The notes: generated from the letters alone by a model not told the origin. DNA of 64,000 nt from Casuarius casuarius (GCA_003342895.1 PTFA01000031.1:6118678-6182677), one strand, 5' to 3'. Numbered from the stretch's first letter, positions 1-14,569 are shown. Program-made: numbers and translations.

Positions 1-3000
1 CACAAATCACCTGGGCACTCTTACATAACAGATCAGCTCATGCAACAATATAACTGTAGCAAAAACATCTAAAAGGCAAGTTTTAAACTAAAAGGCATGT
101 CAAACCCATCACAAACAGAATATTATGTTTTAACATACAACACTTACATATAAAGTTAGTAGCATCGCATATATAAAAGCAGCTAATAATACTGATAATT
201 TATACCCACTATCCGAAATAGCTCCTTAGAAATAAATGCTGCAACAAAAACTAGATTACATGAGTGACATCTAGTGGACATACCCTTTCATAACAATCAA
301 CATATCCTAACCAGAAGTGTCACAGGCTTCACATAGGAAAAGCAAGTTTCTGAAGATCAGTTAAACAAGGATTACGAATTTTCCTGGGTTTTTATTTATT
401 CATTTTTCTGTCTTCATGAACTTAGTATCATCATGTGAACATGCCTTAATCTCTGCTGCATCCTAAAAGTGAGTGACCATAGATCACCAGCTCCTCAAAA
501 TCTTAAATACACATAGCTTTGAAAAGGGTCTGGGACCGTGGACACCTTGTCAGAGTCCTCATTCATTTCTGTCATTTACAGTAACTCTTTTGCGTTTATT
601 CACCATTACTAACATAACTAAGAAATAGCTGATTTATTCTGTTTGTACAGCACCATGCACAAGGGATTATGGTGTTTTACAAGGGTTTCTAGCTGTAATG
701 GCAATACAAATAGCTATTAATATATGCAGGATGATTATGTCAGGAGTCATTGGGCGATAATGTTGCACACGGACTTCTGAGTTCTCTTCCATGCTATTTA
801 ATCAGAGTTGCTGCACTGTGATGTTATATAATGATAGTAAAAAGCACTTTCAGGAGAGCAGAAGAAAAGTTTATTCTTCTGCCTTAGATCTGATAAAGCA
901 GACTAAACGAAAGCAGTGATTCAGTTGCAGTAGAGATCTCCTCTATGGGCCCAGAGATCCTACTCTTATCTCTTTCCAGCCAGCTACAATTTGAAGAGCA
1001 ATCTACTGAGCTTCTGTTGTGCTGTCCTCTCTAAGGATTACAATGTGACATGGGTATGCATAACTGTCCTGTTCAGTAACCCTGCAACATGTCAGTGTAT
1101 TCATATTTGGAGGCTAAGCGGGCATGTTTGTAAATAAAGGAAACTTAATCCCTCATCCCAGCAGTGGAAGAACGTGGAGGAAACTATGAAGAGCATACAT
1201 AAAGGCAAATATGCCTGCCAAATGGCACTAACAACATCAGGACACCTCTGTTTTGATCCTAGTTTTGTTAGAGTTCTTTTCATATGACCATGGGCAAGCG
1301 AGAAACTGATAATCTTCCTGCACACCCAGTTTAAATGAGCATAAATACATATCTTAGTTTAAAGCACAAACATGTTTTATGACTGACCAAAAATAGTCTG
1401 GCAAGAGAAATTATTGGTTATTAATATATTTATCTGAAAAAAACACAAATTCTTTAACAAAAATAGTCTTGTGACATTTCCCAGGAGATTAAAAACAAGA
1501 CAGCATCAACTATCAGCTATCATTCTTTAAGGATAATTGCAATTATCCAAATCTATTTTGGAAATTCAAAGTATAAGACACTTGTAAAATATCTTGAAGG
1601 CATTTCTTAAAGCAGAAAGGTGCAGGAGGATTTCCCTGTGGAAAAAAAACACAGTTTCAGATTGTGAATTAAAAATGCATTTCATTTCCATCTGGAAAGT
1701 ACCCATTTACAGCTAAGAAGCTGTCTATTCCATGCAGGTACAAGGTCAGCTTCTTTAAAATGCTGTCTCTGACAGGATAGGATATATTTGAATGAAGTTA
1801 TAACTACATCTCACATTATGCATGGAGTACGTGTCTAAAGCTGCCCAAGGCATACCTACTGATTTGCTTTCCAGACAGCTGCTCTGCCCAGGAGAGAGGC
1901 TTCACAACTCATTGAAGGACTATCACCAGAAAGACAGCAATAATGCTGTCAATTTTGAATAACTGCAATTCGTTCCCATCCTCATAAATGGGTAGTTTAT
2001 CTAGGCAGCATCCCACAATTGATTACAAGCCGATGGGGGACAGATATTTTACCTTTTCATTGACTAAAATGGCATGGAAACAGAATCCTTATTCCAATGC
2101 TTCCTACAGTGCAGACAGGCAACAACGGTCCCTTACGATCCCGGTAACACCAAAATATTCTTGCAGTCAGTAGTTCATCTGTATCATAGCAAGACACTTG
2201 CTAAGAATTCAGTAAAGAAATCTACAAATGGAAACCTATGAAACAGACCTCAGTTCTATATAAAAAAAAGAAGAGCAGTGCAAATGATAACTTTCTTGGT
2301 TTTCTGGAATCCAGGATGACACAGGCCTTTCTGGCTTCTCTCTTTCTTATTGTCTTGTAAGATAAAGATAGAAAGGAAGCAGTTATTTTTAAAAAGATTG
2401 CAGTTCAAGGAGATACAGTGGGCCACAAAAGTATCTGGGAGGTTGCGCATCCATCAAATAAGACAAGTATTTTGAGGATACCCAAACCGTTCTTTGAAAA
2501 CTGAAAACATACAGTGGAAAGAGCACACTTTGCTGCTTGAGAGAACAAACTTTCTATCCAGTCCATCTGTGAATACATATAATTTTAATGTGAAATGGGC
2601 AATACTTCAAGCAGTGATATTTCATTGCTCAGAACAGTATAGAACAATTGGTCCCCAAAGGCAATTTGAACAGGCTGGATGAGTATTATGCAGATGAGTG
2701 TCATGCAATAGGAAGGGCTGTCTTGCCTTTCCTGAATCTAGAACTCCTCAAAAATATGTCCATAGATTTTTTTTTTCTTTCCTGTGCAAAAGATCCATCT
2801 TCTCCTAGATTGAGCCATTACAGACCAGAAAGATTTCCTTCCATGTCAAATCAAATTTGGACTTATTTAAAAAGGAGAATTTCAGACATAAAACTCTACA
2901 AATTATCCTAATTCTCTTCCTTGTTGATTTTGATTTGAAGACACGTTAACTGCAAAAGTATCCCAATAAAACCACATAAAACCATGTAAAGACAGAAAAG

Positions 3001-6000
3001 AAAATGACTGAACAGCTACATTCTTGCATGGAATAAGCAGTTTGAAATTTCTGAATGGCTGACATTATTTTGTTGCCCTCTCTACTGCAAAAAATAGATG
3101 GTAATGAAAAGTTCTGTGAGATTCTCCAGGGCTGAGTTAGGAAAGTTGGTGCACATATGCCTTTGTATGAAAACCATCTCTGCTAAACCAGTCAGGTAAG
3201 TAATAAACTATTCACTTCTATTTTCTGTGCTGAGACACAAGTGACACGAGTCTTTTTGTAAGACTCTTGGACAGTATGAAACTCTAAGTACAGAATATGA
3301 GAGGTAGATGCTAAAAATGATGCAGAAATGTTCATGTATAGAAATGACTACACTCATATTCCTATTACCTCATACTTTTCACTTCCCTATGAGCTCATAC
3401 TTTGGTTTTCATTATATATTTCAACTGTAAGGGCCTCCGATGCAGGGTCAGTTTCCTCCTTTAAAGGAAATTTTAGCACAATAAAGAGCAGATCCTTATA
3501 GCATCCGAGCGATGCTGTAATACAAATAACATTAATGTTGGGTCTGGCAAGTGATGACAATGCACAGGTAAGTCAACAGAAAAGATAACAGATTAAAATA
3601 AGCATTTCTTCCCTGTGATTTCCCCTTCTTGTGATTTCCCCTTCTGCATAGAAGGGGGGTGCGCTTTGCGTATTCTGAAAATGTGAAATATACTTGAGAA
3701 GACCCTATGATATATAAAGTGGGGACAATGATATCACTGATAGCACTGCAAGGAGATGCTTGATCACAACAATGTCATGTTATCCTCCAGGAAAGAGATG
3801 GACAGACAACATGGGTTGAGCTACCTAAAAAAAAAAAACAAAAAAAAACCCTGCTTCTTTGGGTTTTATATTTTTCATCTTTTTTAAAAAAGTTTAAGGC
3901 AATCAAAAGGTTCTCTGTAACTGGACAGCTGATCTACAACAGTGGCCTTTAGCTGACAGGCTTGTTTGAGAACTATTCAGTCTCCTTATTCTGGTTTGAA
4001 GATGAATATTAAAATACAAGCTTGGAATGGAAATCATATCATACTCACAAGAGAGATTTTTTTTGGAGAGAGAAGCACCAAGAACAAACAGCCATTTAGC
4101 TGAAAGTTTACCTGTGAAAGCAAGATTTTAACCAAGTGCTGTCCAGTTGTCAGGGCAGCTGATGGAAGGGTGATAAGATGCCACAGGAAACATCCTGTAA
4201 ACATGCACGTTATGATAGACTCCTTCAGAAGAGTATCTGTTCTGGGTGGCCCAGCTGGAAGATGAAAAAGGGAATCTCTACATCTCCAACATAGTACAGG
4301 CAAGATAACGATGCTGGTGAAACCACGAAAATGAGGAAAGACCTTATCACCCCGAAAAGAAACAGTAAAATAAAAAGACTTTACTTTTCAGCATAATTAC
4401 ATAAACCGGATGCTTTTAAGCCCCTGATCTCCTTTGGATAATCATGGAGCAGCTGTAGCCAGACAACATGGCTCATTATGAAAACTTGTTTTAAAAAAAT
4501 TGCACTAATTACCTGTAAGATTCTATGCAGAACAAGATTTTAGTTTTAAAATTTGAAACTCAAAGCAAACTAGGATCTGGTTACATACAAGAAACTATTC
4601 CTCTATTATGTACTATCATAGCAGTTACCTGTTCAAACTACACTCCTCTGATTAAAAAGGTGATATGCTCAAAGCAGGTCATTTCTCATGCAGGGTCCAG
4701 CACTCTAAAATTTACTTCTGATCTATGTTTATCAGAACCTAGGTTTTTTCATCTCTGTGGCGCACTGCAAAGTTCACCACTATTGAAAACCTATGGCAAA
4801 CATATATACCCAGCTATACACAGCTTTTACCATAGAAGAGATTGTGTCCTGAAAAGAAGCTCAAATCATTTCCTTTGGGTACTGGTGATGAGCAAATAGA
4901 ACTGAAACCTAGACATTTCAGGTGATTATGCCACAAAGGGAGCAGATCATCATCAAATTAGGAAAACCTTAGACGAGTAGCAAAGTCCTTGTGCAACAAA
5001 CTTTATGCCTCTTTTATTATAGGCTTGTTGCCTGGACTAGAAATAGATTTTCAAAAAGGCTATATATCTTGGTTCATCACTGTTTATAATTAAAAATAGT
5101 TTCAGGAAGGAGAAAACCTAGCCATTCATTAATGCTCAATTTCTATGTTTTTAAATGCAATGAAAAGAAAGGTCAGTCTTGAAATAAAGCACTTCATGGC
5201 CAAATTATGCTGATAGCTACAATCAAGAAGCCATATGGAATTCAGTGAAATTACAGAGATGTACTCTAAGCAAAATTTGGCTTTGTAAATAGAAACAAAT
5301 GGAGCCATTTGCAAAGATATTGTGGCCAAAACTATGAAATTGAAGCTCAATGAAATAAAAGTCACAGTAGTTTTGAGTATACACTGTTAAGAGCATGAAA
5401 CCGAGCACTAGAACACTTGGATATCAATTATAAGTAAAAAATTTACTGGTTATATATATATTCAAGATGTTTTTGAGGCACACTTTTTATTAAATTTTGG
5501 TTAGTACTCAGATGCAAGCCTGATCAGACTTCTGTCACACAAATAGGTTATGTAAATTGTTTAATTTTGCCTTTTTAATATCTATAAAAAGATAGTCTTC
5601 CCTGATTACCCAGTCTCCCATGGTTTAACATCAGTTGACATTTTTAAGTGACATTGCAGGCTCTGTATCACTTCAAAGTTGCAATTTGCTACCTCTATGA
5701 AAACTTAAAATACATCAAATGGAAACAAAATAGAAAGTTTAGGTCCTAAGAAGAAAAAAAAAGTTTGCTGCCATGTTGCTCTGAATTACATCCAAACTAC
5801 TATCTGAAATGTGATTTTTCTTATTTGAACAAATTATAGTTCATTTACCTAAAATATCTTGAAAGAAACACTTATCCCTAAGAGAAAGCACTGTGATACT
5901 TATACTTCATAAGCAATACACAGTATATTAAGTAACTAGGATGTGAGATGAAAGTCAGGTTTCAGAGTTCTGTTGTAAACTATATTACAAATGTGCTACA

Positions 6001-8161
6001 GAAACAGCTATAAAATCAATACCATAGCAATGGTGAGACTTAATTCAAGCTTCTAAAGAACTCTGCAGTCCAAGTATAGCTTATGCTACTAAAGTGAAAA
6101 ATAAGCTCTAGGAAGCATAATATACTTACGGTTACTATCAGAACTACAATCATGCTAACTAATGGAACGCGACCAGATGAGCCACAGAAACACTAAAAAA
6201 CACCCACCTATAGTAAATACATCATAATTACTGGATTTTGAATGAGAAAATGCAGATTAAAATTGTCTATAATATTAAAATAATATTTCTAATACCTACT
6301 ACATATATACAGAAACACAGGAACCATATTTTAGATTGGATTTTTACAAAAAAAGAAGGTGTTTACATATTTAATAATCTAGATTAAACCTGACAATAGC
6401 TAAGTAATCTCCTCCACGTTCTTAGACCTACAGAGTTATCTATGAAAAATGAAGAAAGGGTACCATATGTATGCATTTCTGTTTGTTTCAATTGTGGAAA
6501 AGTAAAGGCAAAAGGAGAAGCCAAGTTTCACTTACTCAGCCAAATGCATTACGGTGAGATAAAAGGTTTTGGGTAGTCAGGTTTTTGGCTTTGCTCACAC
6601 AAACTCAAGACACTTTAGATCTGTTTTGCACTTTCAACATACCAAAGTTCAGAAAGGGTTGCACCAACAGATCATATTATAGAAACACAGCAGAATGTAA
6701 TTACTTCTGCAGTGATACCCAGTTAAGTTGGGTCACATTGCATTGCAGAGCTCCATGCAAAGCGAGGCCTGGAAAATATGGCCACACTGTTATGTTACAC
6801 AGATAAGAGAGAAGTACAGCCGCAGCTGTGCCGCACTACACCTGAGATAAGAATGCTGCAGTACCAAACTTGTCCTCACAGATACAGCTGTAACACCTCC
6901 CCCTCAGTCTCAGAGATAACCTGCAATCTATTCTAACTAATCCAAAGAAACCACAGTTGACTATGCAGTGATATGTACTGGAAAAATTGTCTCCAAGCTC
7001 AGATAGACAAAGCCATTACGAAAACAACTGATTTGGGTTTTGGATCTGAGGAAGCCTAGCTGTGATATTAGCCAGGGACAGCATTCTGCACAACATGGGA
7101 AGTTTTTGCTTCAGACTTTCTATGCCCATAGGTAGCAAATTCTTTAATGTTATGATGGCCAACATCTTTACCACCGGGAAGAACGAAGTATGTTCAGTTT
7201 CTCTCGCATCCTCTAGCAAGAAAGGAGATTGCAAAGAAACTGAGCAGTGTTTAGATGCCAGTATCCCAGAGAAATGCTGGGAGCTGTCTCTATCAGGATT
7301 TAAGGGATTCCAGACAGAAATAAAGAAATTCACATTCTGTCATGATGCAGACATGACTACTTGATGAGAAGTGCCACAGTTTATGAAACAAAGAATAGAT
7401 TTTTCAGTTAAATATAAGCCCAAATCTCCAAAGCGTGACCCCCCACCCCCACCCCAATCGGTACAACAAAACAATCAGCTCAAAAGGAAAAAGGTTTGTT
7501 TACTAGAAAAGTTTCCCCTCCTAGCCAGCTGTAAGATACAACTTTCAATAAGGTTTTTTTCCCATGCTTGTTTATACAACAAAGGTCATGTTATTTGAAG
7601 GAATTTTCGACCCCTCGTTAGATGTAGCAGATTATGAATGCCACTGGGGAGATCTGAGGTCTGGTTCATTCCTTCTCCCAACCTGTTGTCTCACTGAGCA
7701 TCAGTGACAGGCAGCACACTCGGTGGAAAACGTTAAATATGTAAGAATTAACAGACCTTTACATTCATTTACACCATTCATGTAGGCTCATGAGGTAAAA
7801 ATAAGAAAATTCAGAAGGAAAAAATTTAAGTTCATAACTGGTATGGAAACCAGGTAACCTTTAATAAAAAAAGAGTGGTTTCTCTGCCAGGTAAAAAAAA
7901 ACAATCAAGCCATCATGCTAGCTTTAAAGTCATCCAATTTCAGCTGACACCTTTGATCTATTTCAGTGTTCTGTTACTAATCTACCGCTGACAAAGAAAT
8001 ATGCAAAGCGCAGAAACCACAACGAACAACAGAACCTTGTCCTATCTAGACAGATACATTACAAATAGCACAGGTCACAAAGAAGTGAGTCAGTTCTCAA
8101 TCTTTTAACATACAAAATCATGAATTTCAAGAGCAAAATAAGCCTACTGCTTTCTGCTTAC
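1..8161 (-). other. SUGCT: SUGCT intron, 5' part (incomplete)
   Basis: This AT-rich non-coding DNA follows the exon donor at 8161 in transcript direction. I looked for the next SUGCT exon on the minus strand and saw none. Open frames at 2648-2911, 4034-4303, 4525-4899 and on both strands around 7016-7364 have no family resemblance and no supporting context. The only structure noted is a 16-base tandem duplication near 3.6 kb and short A/T runs. Confidence 0.85.
3614..3645. repeat. Tandem duplication, 2 x 16 bases
   Basis: TGTGATTTCCCCTTCT occurs twice head to tail without a mismatch, then an inverted AGAAGGGG follows at 3650. It is probably a replication-slippage product. Confidence 0.95.
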
Positions 8162-8257
8162 CTGATACGGAACAATACTCCCATGAGCTGTACCCCAGCG
8201 CTTTGCTTCAGTTTTGCAATTAAGGTAATTAGCAGCTACATGAGTAAGACACGCAAC
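8162..8257 (-). CDS. SUGCT: SUGCT internal exon ([14 protein letters not shown] segment)
   Basis: The exon is 96 nt, 32 codons, phase 0 at both ends, beginning [20 protein letters not shown] and ending [12 protein letters not shown]. Mammalian SUGCT has a near-identical segment, VACLSHIAANYL followed by [16 protein letters not shown]. In family III enzymes the G-x-x-H-x-x-x-x-PY(Q) stretch follows the dimer-interlocking region and leads into the small domain. The acceptor is TCTGTTTCCAG and the donor is CAG/GTAAGC, both strong. The next expected exon, carrying the FKTKDGY and VGAGNNQQF motifs, was not found in 1-8161, so it should lie beyond the left edge. Confidence 0.96.
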
Positions 8258-9120
8258 CTGGAAACAGAGCAAAAAGTACAATTATTCAGGAAAGTTCAAC
8301 CTTCATTGACAACTTCTTTGATATTTCCGTATATTTATATGTGCTTTTATATATGGAAGTTAAAAATATTTATGTCACAAAACTATCATTTATATATTGC
8401 ATACAATAGTACGCAATCTATAAGCGCCTTGTTCAAAGTCCGGAAGGAAGCCTGATGAATTCGTGGAGTAGAACTCACATTTCCTGAATTTCAATCCCAT
8501 GCTTAAATCACCAAGCCTTTCTCTCAGTCACAAGATTATCTTTCTGTTTTCCCCTATCCTTCTCATTATACATATCCAAACTATGGAAAATATTTCAGAA
8601 TTCTTCAGCTTCCCACATAATGTGTAATATTAATTGAGTGGTAGCCCTCAATAAATCATTTGCCTTTAAAAGATAAGGAGAGATTTATCAAGTTATTAGT
8701 CAGACACACAAAACTGGAAAAAGATTAATTTTGTGAAAAATACGGCATGCTAAATTCAGTAACCATAACCTGAGGTGGGAAATATGAAAGTAACCTATAC
8801 CTTGTAACAGCAAGAATATATCTTAGGAAAAAGAAGTTAACATTTATGACACAGTAATGCATGAAAAATCAGAGGTTCTGTTATAATACATGGCAGATTT
8901 TTTTATTATTATTTATTTGAGGGAATGCAGTTTGTGACTGTATCTCTTGAAGCCAAGTCACACATTAAAGCGCTACATTTACCATTCATCAGAGACAATG
9001 TGTTTGTTTTACGCTATCTTTAAAACTAGTTGTGACAGTAAGTGCAATTATAAGTTTGCTTAAACAATAGGCCACAACTTCATTTTTCTTTCAAAAACCT
9101 GGTTTCGTCCTAAAAATCTT

Positions 9121-9142
9121 GGGGGGGGGGGGGGGGGGGGGG
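9121..9142. repeat. Poly(G) run, 22 bases
   Basis: An uninterrupted run of 22 G on the plus strand, directly followed by a T-rich tract (TTGTTTTTTT). Long G runs are rare in AT-rich introns and length is often misread in sequencing. Confidence 0.97.
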
Positions 9143-12100
9143 TTGTTTTTTTAGTAAGACTTCTCCCTCAGAAGAGAGAAATTAGGTATGATAAGCAAGG
9201 TGTTTGTGCTATTCTTTGTCCGTATCCCGATTACTGTCATGCCTCTGCAAGCATCTAGATAAAGCACATTTGCCAGATGCAAAAAAGGTGAGCAGACAGG
9301 CCACAAGTGGATGAGTCTAATCTACATTAGAACATGTAACAATTAATTCAGAGTCCACTAGCAATATGTGAATTACATCAAAATTTCTAGAAAAATGGAT
9401 GCCATTTCATCTTCTTTTCCTTTCCCCATATATCCTGAAAAGGCAATATGAATGTGTCAGTTGCACATTCAAAACAAATATTTTAAGTCATGTATACGTT
9501 GATTTAGTCCAGCAGAAAACCTAGGAAAATACAGAACAAATAGAATTTAACTACTACCAAAAAACTCTGCCTATCCATATATACCCATTACAATATGTAA
9601 CACCACATTCCTGCACACAGTTGAAAAACAGTCTGCATTTTGATTTCAGTTGCAGCTTATTGTATCTCAGTGTCACCTCATTCAGCTAAAATATTAAACA
9701 ACATCTCATCTGCACTTCAGTATGAGATCCCCTGGAAAATCTCACAATTAGGGAAATGGATTTGCGAAGTATGTAGATGAGACTTTTTCCTTCTGGTTCA
9801 CAACTTCGTCAGCAGCACAGAATGAAACACACTGATTACAGATTGAATTTAATGAGTCCTAAAAGTATGTTCCATATAATTTATGAATACTAGATATCCT
9901 AGTCCCATTGTTCATATAATTTTTCAATTTAGGATCACACTACATGCTGTTACCACTTCTACCACTAATATTTCTTCTTCCACAGCAAATGGCTATGAAA
10001 CGATGATGGATTTGTTACCATATTAACAGCTAGATATTGTTCTATGTTGCTTATTTCTTTAACATTAGACAGCTACCGTGTTTCACACAAATTTTACTAA
10101 TAGGTGAGATACATCTACTACAATGGACTTTTACACATAAAGACACAAGAACACCTAAGTGAAACATATGCATTTAACTTTTCACAGTTCTGGAAGGAAA
10201 TGTTACACCTTACTGTGTTATTAATTATTATTAAAATTGTGTTATTAAGGTTACATCTTAACTCTAAGAAGGACATGCTGAATTAAAACATAGTGAAACA
10301 GAAATCTTAACATATTGTTATTGAATACAACAGAACCAAGATTTCATTCCATTTATTTTTTTGTATTCTGTGCAGTTGAAAATAGAACCATGCATTTCAC
10401 CTTCTATCCTTAAAAAAAAAATCTTTTCAGAGTTTTCCAAATTGTTTCATCCTCCTCAATGAGATGAATATTATTTCTTTAATACTGGAAAAACACAGGT
10501 ATAGATTTCTCTGAAGCACTGGTACATAGTACAATAGGAAAAAACAATATTCACTGGAGTATTATTTATGTATTTATTATTTAGATTTTGAGGTAGATTA
10601 TTGGAATTCCACCAGTAAAGCTTCTGTTCAAAGACTTGTCTCAGTAGCAATAGACAGCAAATGCCAGGGAAGTCAGAAGCTTAGCAAAGGCTGAGCATTC
10701 CTGAAACTAGAAGTTGCCTAGACTACATCAAGGCCTGAGTTCAATGTGGTATTTACTCTGCAGCATAACTCCATTTCATCCAACGTACTGACGTTTGCTT
10801 AAATACACACACTTATGTATTCTGTTGAAACTCTTACTTATTAGTTTTTCAATAAAGCATGAAGAAAAAGGCTTTCAGTTTCCTTTGACCTTCTCCTCCA
10901 AGTTGGGCACCTTATTTATAAAGTCAAATTAGCCAGCCAAAAACTATTATTACTATTATACAAATAAACTTCTATTGACTACATCTAAGAAAGTATTTTG
11001 GTGCTTTGTATTACATACACCAACTCACTTAGTTGAGCAAACTCTTTGGCAATTTTCCCCTTTATTAATAAGTCTCCAACGAATTCAGACTTAAAGACTT
11101 TATTCTGGTTCAACTGTAGAATGAAACTGTTACAGATAGTCCCAGGACTACCTTGCTTTTTTTCTCTCCCTTCCTGAATCTGTTCATTCTCTTTGCTCTC
11201 CCACGAAAGACACCGCCTACAAAATATTGCAGTATGTCAGAATGAAAATAGGGTACAACTTTATTATAGATACAGTTAAGTACTTTTTAATCTTTATTTA
11301 AAAACTGTTTTCCTGAAACCATATCGACCCATTTCTTTTCTACTTTAATTAAGAACAAATCCATAAAAGCAACCTTTGCATTTGTAACATTAAAGTAGAT
11401 GTAACACAACAATAGAGACATCTCTGTATTCAGTTGCTTGCAGAGACAGATCTATCTACTGTAAATGTGTATTATCAAGTGTCTACAGATAAGCAATTCT
11501 TTATTTCGCATCAATAAAGGGAACACACACCTTAACACTCCTTTGTGATATTACAGTTTATGGCCAAATCAAGTATTTGCTTTACGTACCCACCTAAACC
11601 AGAACAAAGAGAGCGCTGCATTAAGATCTGAAAAATTATGCTCAACTTATGACAGAATCAGACAGATGGGGAAACAAGATATTAAATGCCAGAAGGTGAG
11701 CAGACAAAGACGACAATTTCAAAAGATATTTTTCAAGATAGCACATCAAACATAATATATTTACAATGAATTCACTGATTCAATCAATCATTTACATGTA
11801 AACTCAACAAGTGTATACGAATAACAAAATGAGACAGGTAAGTGGAACGAGGATAAAATAACATTTTAGATTCTTTACTTTCTTCTCCCTCCAATTTTGT
11901 GTCCGTTTTACTGTCATGTGTACTAGGCTTTGATTCTTATCCAAATTATTTTATACTTTTTACTCATTCTTTGATTACTCTTCCTTAAAGTAGGCATGTA
12001 TCCTGTCTTTTAAGGACTTTGAGACACAGACACATTACTGCAGCTCAGGTAACTCTTTACAATATACAATGGAACTAGTAACCTAAATATTAATTTGAAA

Positions 12101-12689
12101 CTTAGTAGAAAAAAATCATCCTGAATAATTTCAGTGCCTTATATTGTGCCAAGGCCAATAACCTTTCAATTATACCCTTTCTGTACTTATGGTGTTCTAC
12201 CAAAAAAAGATATTTGTATACAAACCTTTGAACATAAAACCACAATCCTAATCTGGTGTACATTAACAAGGCTCTCTTAAAATCACTGATACTATGCTGG
12301 CATATACCTCATGACTATCTGATTTTACATGTCTTTACCCTTTTCACGTTGCAATAAATACATTTTGATACCATAAATCAACACTCAAGTTTGTTTGGGA
12401 GACAGCAAGCAGTTAGCCCCTCCCTTCCTTCTTTTTCCATATTTCTATTGAAGCTGCTTGTGTGTGCAGGTGCATGCAGTGATCCTTGGCTGTTGTTTTG
12501 CAGGAGGGAAGAGAGGGGTCTCTAGAATTAAGTCCTCAATAGTCTACTGCTTCTACAGGTAGCGTGCATGTTTTATGTTTTGTCATGAGCATTGCTTCAG
12601 CTGGCTCAGGACATGACATCATGCCACAGTGACAAGCGCTAGTCTACCATTTTTTAGGCAGGCATCTGCATTTCAAATTTCTGCAAGAA

Positions 12690-13120
12690 TTAACTGGGCA
12701 GCAGGAGCCACAGCCTTGCGCAGAGGCATGAAAGCTGCCACAGCTCAAGGCAGCCCATGCCCCAGGAGCTCAGCTGGAAGCCATGGCCTCCCCAAGAGGC
12801 ATCAGCATGCGTTACCTTATGCCTGGGCACCTGGGGGACTCCCAGATAGTCTCCAGGTCAGAACTCAGCAGGAGCTAAAAAACAGGAACACAAGTGTGCC
12901 AGGCCCCGAGGCAAGGCAGACCGCCACTCGCAGTACACAGCAAGGTCGCTGCCCGCAAAGGAGCAAGGTTTTGCGAATTCATCAGTGGTATCAGGTGCAA
13001 GGTCCGAACTTCTGCTGAATTCAGAAGTGCTGCCCCACAGCCCCCCTCCCGCGCACATTTGTCCCTCCAACAGCCAATAACACCAGAGCTGTTTTCAACC
13101 TGTGCTCTGCAGCCCAGCAA
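12690..13120. other. GC-rich island within AT-rich intron
   Basis: Over about 430 bases the sequence is clearly richer in G+C than its surroundings. It holds a cluster of CpG dinucleotides (for example around 12905-12975 and 13050-13060) and a CCAAT motif at 13074. Overlapping open frames exist on both strands (12629-13018 plus, 12875-13120 minus, 12894-13139 plus), which is what higher GC produces by lowering stop frequency. None resembles a known protein. It could be a small CpG-island-like promoter or enhancer, or the remnant of an inserted element. I saw no terminal repeats. Confidence 0.5.
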
Positions 13121-13960
13121 ATTCCATGAATGGCTTTGAAGACATCTGCAAAGCTACCTAGCAAAGCAAGACTACTAACAAGCAGGCCTAGGTTCGTTAT
13201 TATAGAGCCTACAGCCCTTTTGGAAAGTGGTTGTGATCACAGTATGAACACTGTGCTCTGGGGAGAAAGTGCTTTTCTTCCCAGTGATGCTGGTTTCTTG
13301 CAATGTGAACCTCCAGGAAGTGCTCATTGATTCACCCTTCACAAAATAAAACTTTTGGCATTAAAGCATACAGCAAATGGTGAAATTCCAGCCACAAATA
13401 CAATCTTCCCAAGACAAAAATAATCCTTAATGACGAATAACTACAAACGTAGAACAGGTCTCATATTAGGTCCTGTTTTAGGGCTATAAAAACACCAGAC
13501 ACTTAAGCAGGTATCCAACTCTGTGCCAGTAATCACATACAGCCTGGGGAACTGACTGACTTAGCCACTTGATCAAAATATTTGGCTAAATTCTGCCTTA
13601 TTCAGATAACAGAACACAGCAAATCACACATTCACAGAAATGATGCATGAGGAGGTACGGAATAAAGTAACAATAAAAAAATACATGCAATGAGAAAAAC
13701 AAAAGTATTTAAAAACCGTATCTTAAACATGGATTCTCAGAGGGGAAGAAAACTAGAGAAAAAAACTTTAGAGTCCCAGTGTGTAATAATGTAGATTTTT
13801 TTAGTGTGAAAGTGATGCCTGAAAACAACTTCTGCTTTATTAAAAAAAAGTTGAGACTACATAAATATAGACACACTGAACCACCTTTGAACAGACAAGG
13901 CACCAGCATAACAGAGAACCATTAACTAATTAGAGGGAGTTCAGTGGAATACAACAACGG

Positions 13961-13983
13961 AAATAAATAAATAAATAAATAAA
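13961..13983. repeat. (AAAT)n short tandem repeat
   Basis: Five AAAT units plus a partial one in an A-rich context. Confidence 0.95.
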
Positions 13984-14569
13984 AAGTGCTAATCCATGAG
14001 TGATATTTATTTACATTAGCTGCTTAGAGCTTACAGAAGACAAACACTTCCATGCTTCCGCAACTTTAGCATCCAGTATGGAGATCATCTCTTGAGCAAT
14101 ATTCAAGTATCATTAATAATAGCAAAGACTTGATGCAAGTAACAGACGTAGGACTAGAAATTTCAAAAATACACTTTATTCAGCACACAGTTCCATGAGA
14201 AGGTGAATGGCAAGCGGACTTCTATGCCCTTAGTCTCCACTTAAAAACAAAGCAAAAAAAAAACCAAAAACACCCTCACATGAATCTTAAGTGAAAGATC
14301 ATAAAAAATACTGATTGTATAATCTATTAGCACTGTCATGAAACAGTAAATAAAATGATTTCTTCTAAATTAGCTCTGGTTGAAGAAAGCAACTTATTTT
14401 TAAATGAAGAATCATTCATATTTTCTTAATGAAAATAATACTAAAAAGCTTTTTTCTGAAGGTGTAAATAAATACATTACTTTAAAACACTGAAAAATTC
14501 CTGTTTCAGCTGAATTTTATAGAGCTTAATTTAATATCCCAGTAACAACTTAAAGGAATTCGTCACTCC

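Noticed and set aside
4525..4899. 124-codon plus-strand open frame
   Set aside because: No family resemblance, no flanking splice or promoter signal, and it lies opposite the direction of the host gene within an intron. Length is within chance range for 64 kb in six frames.
7016..7364. Overlapping 100-codon frames on opposite strands
   Set aside because: Mutually overlapping frames with unremarkable composition and no recognised motif. Most likely chance.
1..8161. Search for the next SUGCT exon (FKTKDGY and VGAGNNQQF motifs)
   Set aside because: No reverse-complement segment that would encode these motifs was seen, so the exon is presumed to lie outside the window.
12629..13018. 129-codon plus-strand open frame, a candidate gene
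   Set aside because: It lies in the GC-rich island where stops are rarer, with long frames on both strands. The translation has no recognisable domain or biased composition typical of a real small protein.
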